Positions 34,303 to 34,385 of a stretch of DNA of 34,385 nt are shown here, in pieces. Within the stretch, counting starts at the first letter, position 1. The number at the start of each line of letters is the position of its first letter. Source of the DNA: Bacillota bacterium (GTDB lineage Bacteria > Bacillota > Dethiobacteria > Dethiobacterales > Dethiobacteraceae); assembly GCA_012522335.1 (NCBI GenBank), contig JAAYKP010000107.1, positions 1-34,385 of the forward strand, given 5' to 3'. A program made the translations under genes and the position numbers. Under the pieces are notes generated by a model, which saw only the letters and a list, made by a program, of their open reading frames with translations, did not search any database and was not told the DNA's origin.

Positions 34303-34385
34303 ATGAAAATAGGTATTATTGGCCCGGCACTGGCCGGGAAATCTACACTATTCCAGTTACTAACGGGAGCTGCCTCTTCTCAGGG
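34303..34385 (+). CDS. P-loop GTPase, N-terminal fragment (cut by window end)
   Basis: The frame begins at ATG 34303 with GAGGTG nine bases before it and runs off the window after 27 full codons. The start MKIGIIGPALAGKSTLFQLL contains a Walker A loop (GPALAGKST) and the LFQLLTG continuation typical of Obg/YchF-like translation-factor GTPases. Which family member it is cannot be told from this fragment. Confidence 0.75.
   Translation, partial: MKIGIIGPALAGKSTLFQLLTGAASSQ

Noticed and set aside
1-34385. CRISPR arrays, insertion sequences, prophage genes, tRNA or rRNA genes
   Set aside because: No regularly spaced repeats, transposase or integrase motifs, terminal inverted repeats or tRNA T-loop patterns were found on reading both strands.

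Overview
The window looks like a chromosomal segment of an anaerobic, low-to-mid GC Gram-positive bacterium (Bacillota, probably class Clostridia; a Peptococcaceae- or Desulfotomaculum-like organism is my inference). Reasons: almost every gene has a strong GGAGG-type ribosome binding site; AddAB replaces RecBCD; YlbF, AprX and MenG resemble the Bacillus proteins; the metabolism includes a tungsten-type aldehyde:ferredoxin oxidoreductase, a selenocysteine formate dehydrogenase, Rnf subunits, a B12 gene under a cobalamin riboswitch, and a c-type multiheme cytochrome. I see no insertion sequence, prophage, CRISPR array, tRNA or rRNA.

Layout. 1-6.6 kb: a partial DUF4474 protein, a zinc phospholipase C-like protein, a MoaD-like sulfur carrier next to a tungsten aldehyde ferredoxin oxidoreductase, a CorC/HlyC CBS membrane protein, a YlbF-family protein and menaquinone methyltransferase MenG. 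6.8-17.4 kb: a respiratory island. A NarL-type histidine kinase points at the end of a five-gene minus-strand operon, fdhE-rnfC-rnfD-fdhA(Sec)-fdhB. Behind the operon promoter lie a DNA-binding-domain-only LysR regulator and a NarL-type response regulator, the latter divergent from a membrane-anchored tetraheme cytochrome c. 17.5-25.5 kb: housekeeping and single genes: AprX-like serine protease, E. coli-type SpeD, an unknown protein, alpha-glucan phosphorylase, DUF456, rhomboid protease, DUF1294, and cobT with its riboswitch. 25.9-34.4 kb: addA-addB, a beta-decarboxylating dehydrogenase, and the first 28 codons of a P-loop GTPase.

Most interesting point. The formate dehydrogenase operon has an exported (Tat) selenocysteine catalytic subunit and a four-cluster iron-sulfur subunit with a membrane anchor, but no cytochrome b subunit. 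In its place are full-length RnfC (FMN/NADH site and two 4Fe-4S clusters) and RnfD (flavin membrane subunit), without RnfG, E, A or B. This suggests a membrane complex that moves electrons between external formate and the internal NAD(H) pool through flavins. I do not know of a characterised complex of this composition. Its leader also carries a 52-nt foldback with 17 base pairs that matches no riboswitch class I recognise, and the operon is flanked by what may be its own split two-component system.

Regulatory sites that can be read directly: a bacterial SECIS hairpin after the UGA codon, a near-complete cobalamin riboswitch with consensus promoter and terminator, many intrinsic terminators (three of them overlapping stop codons), and an inverted repeat that could hide the aprX ribosome binding site.
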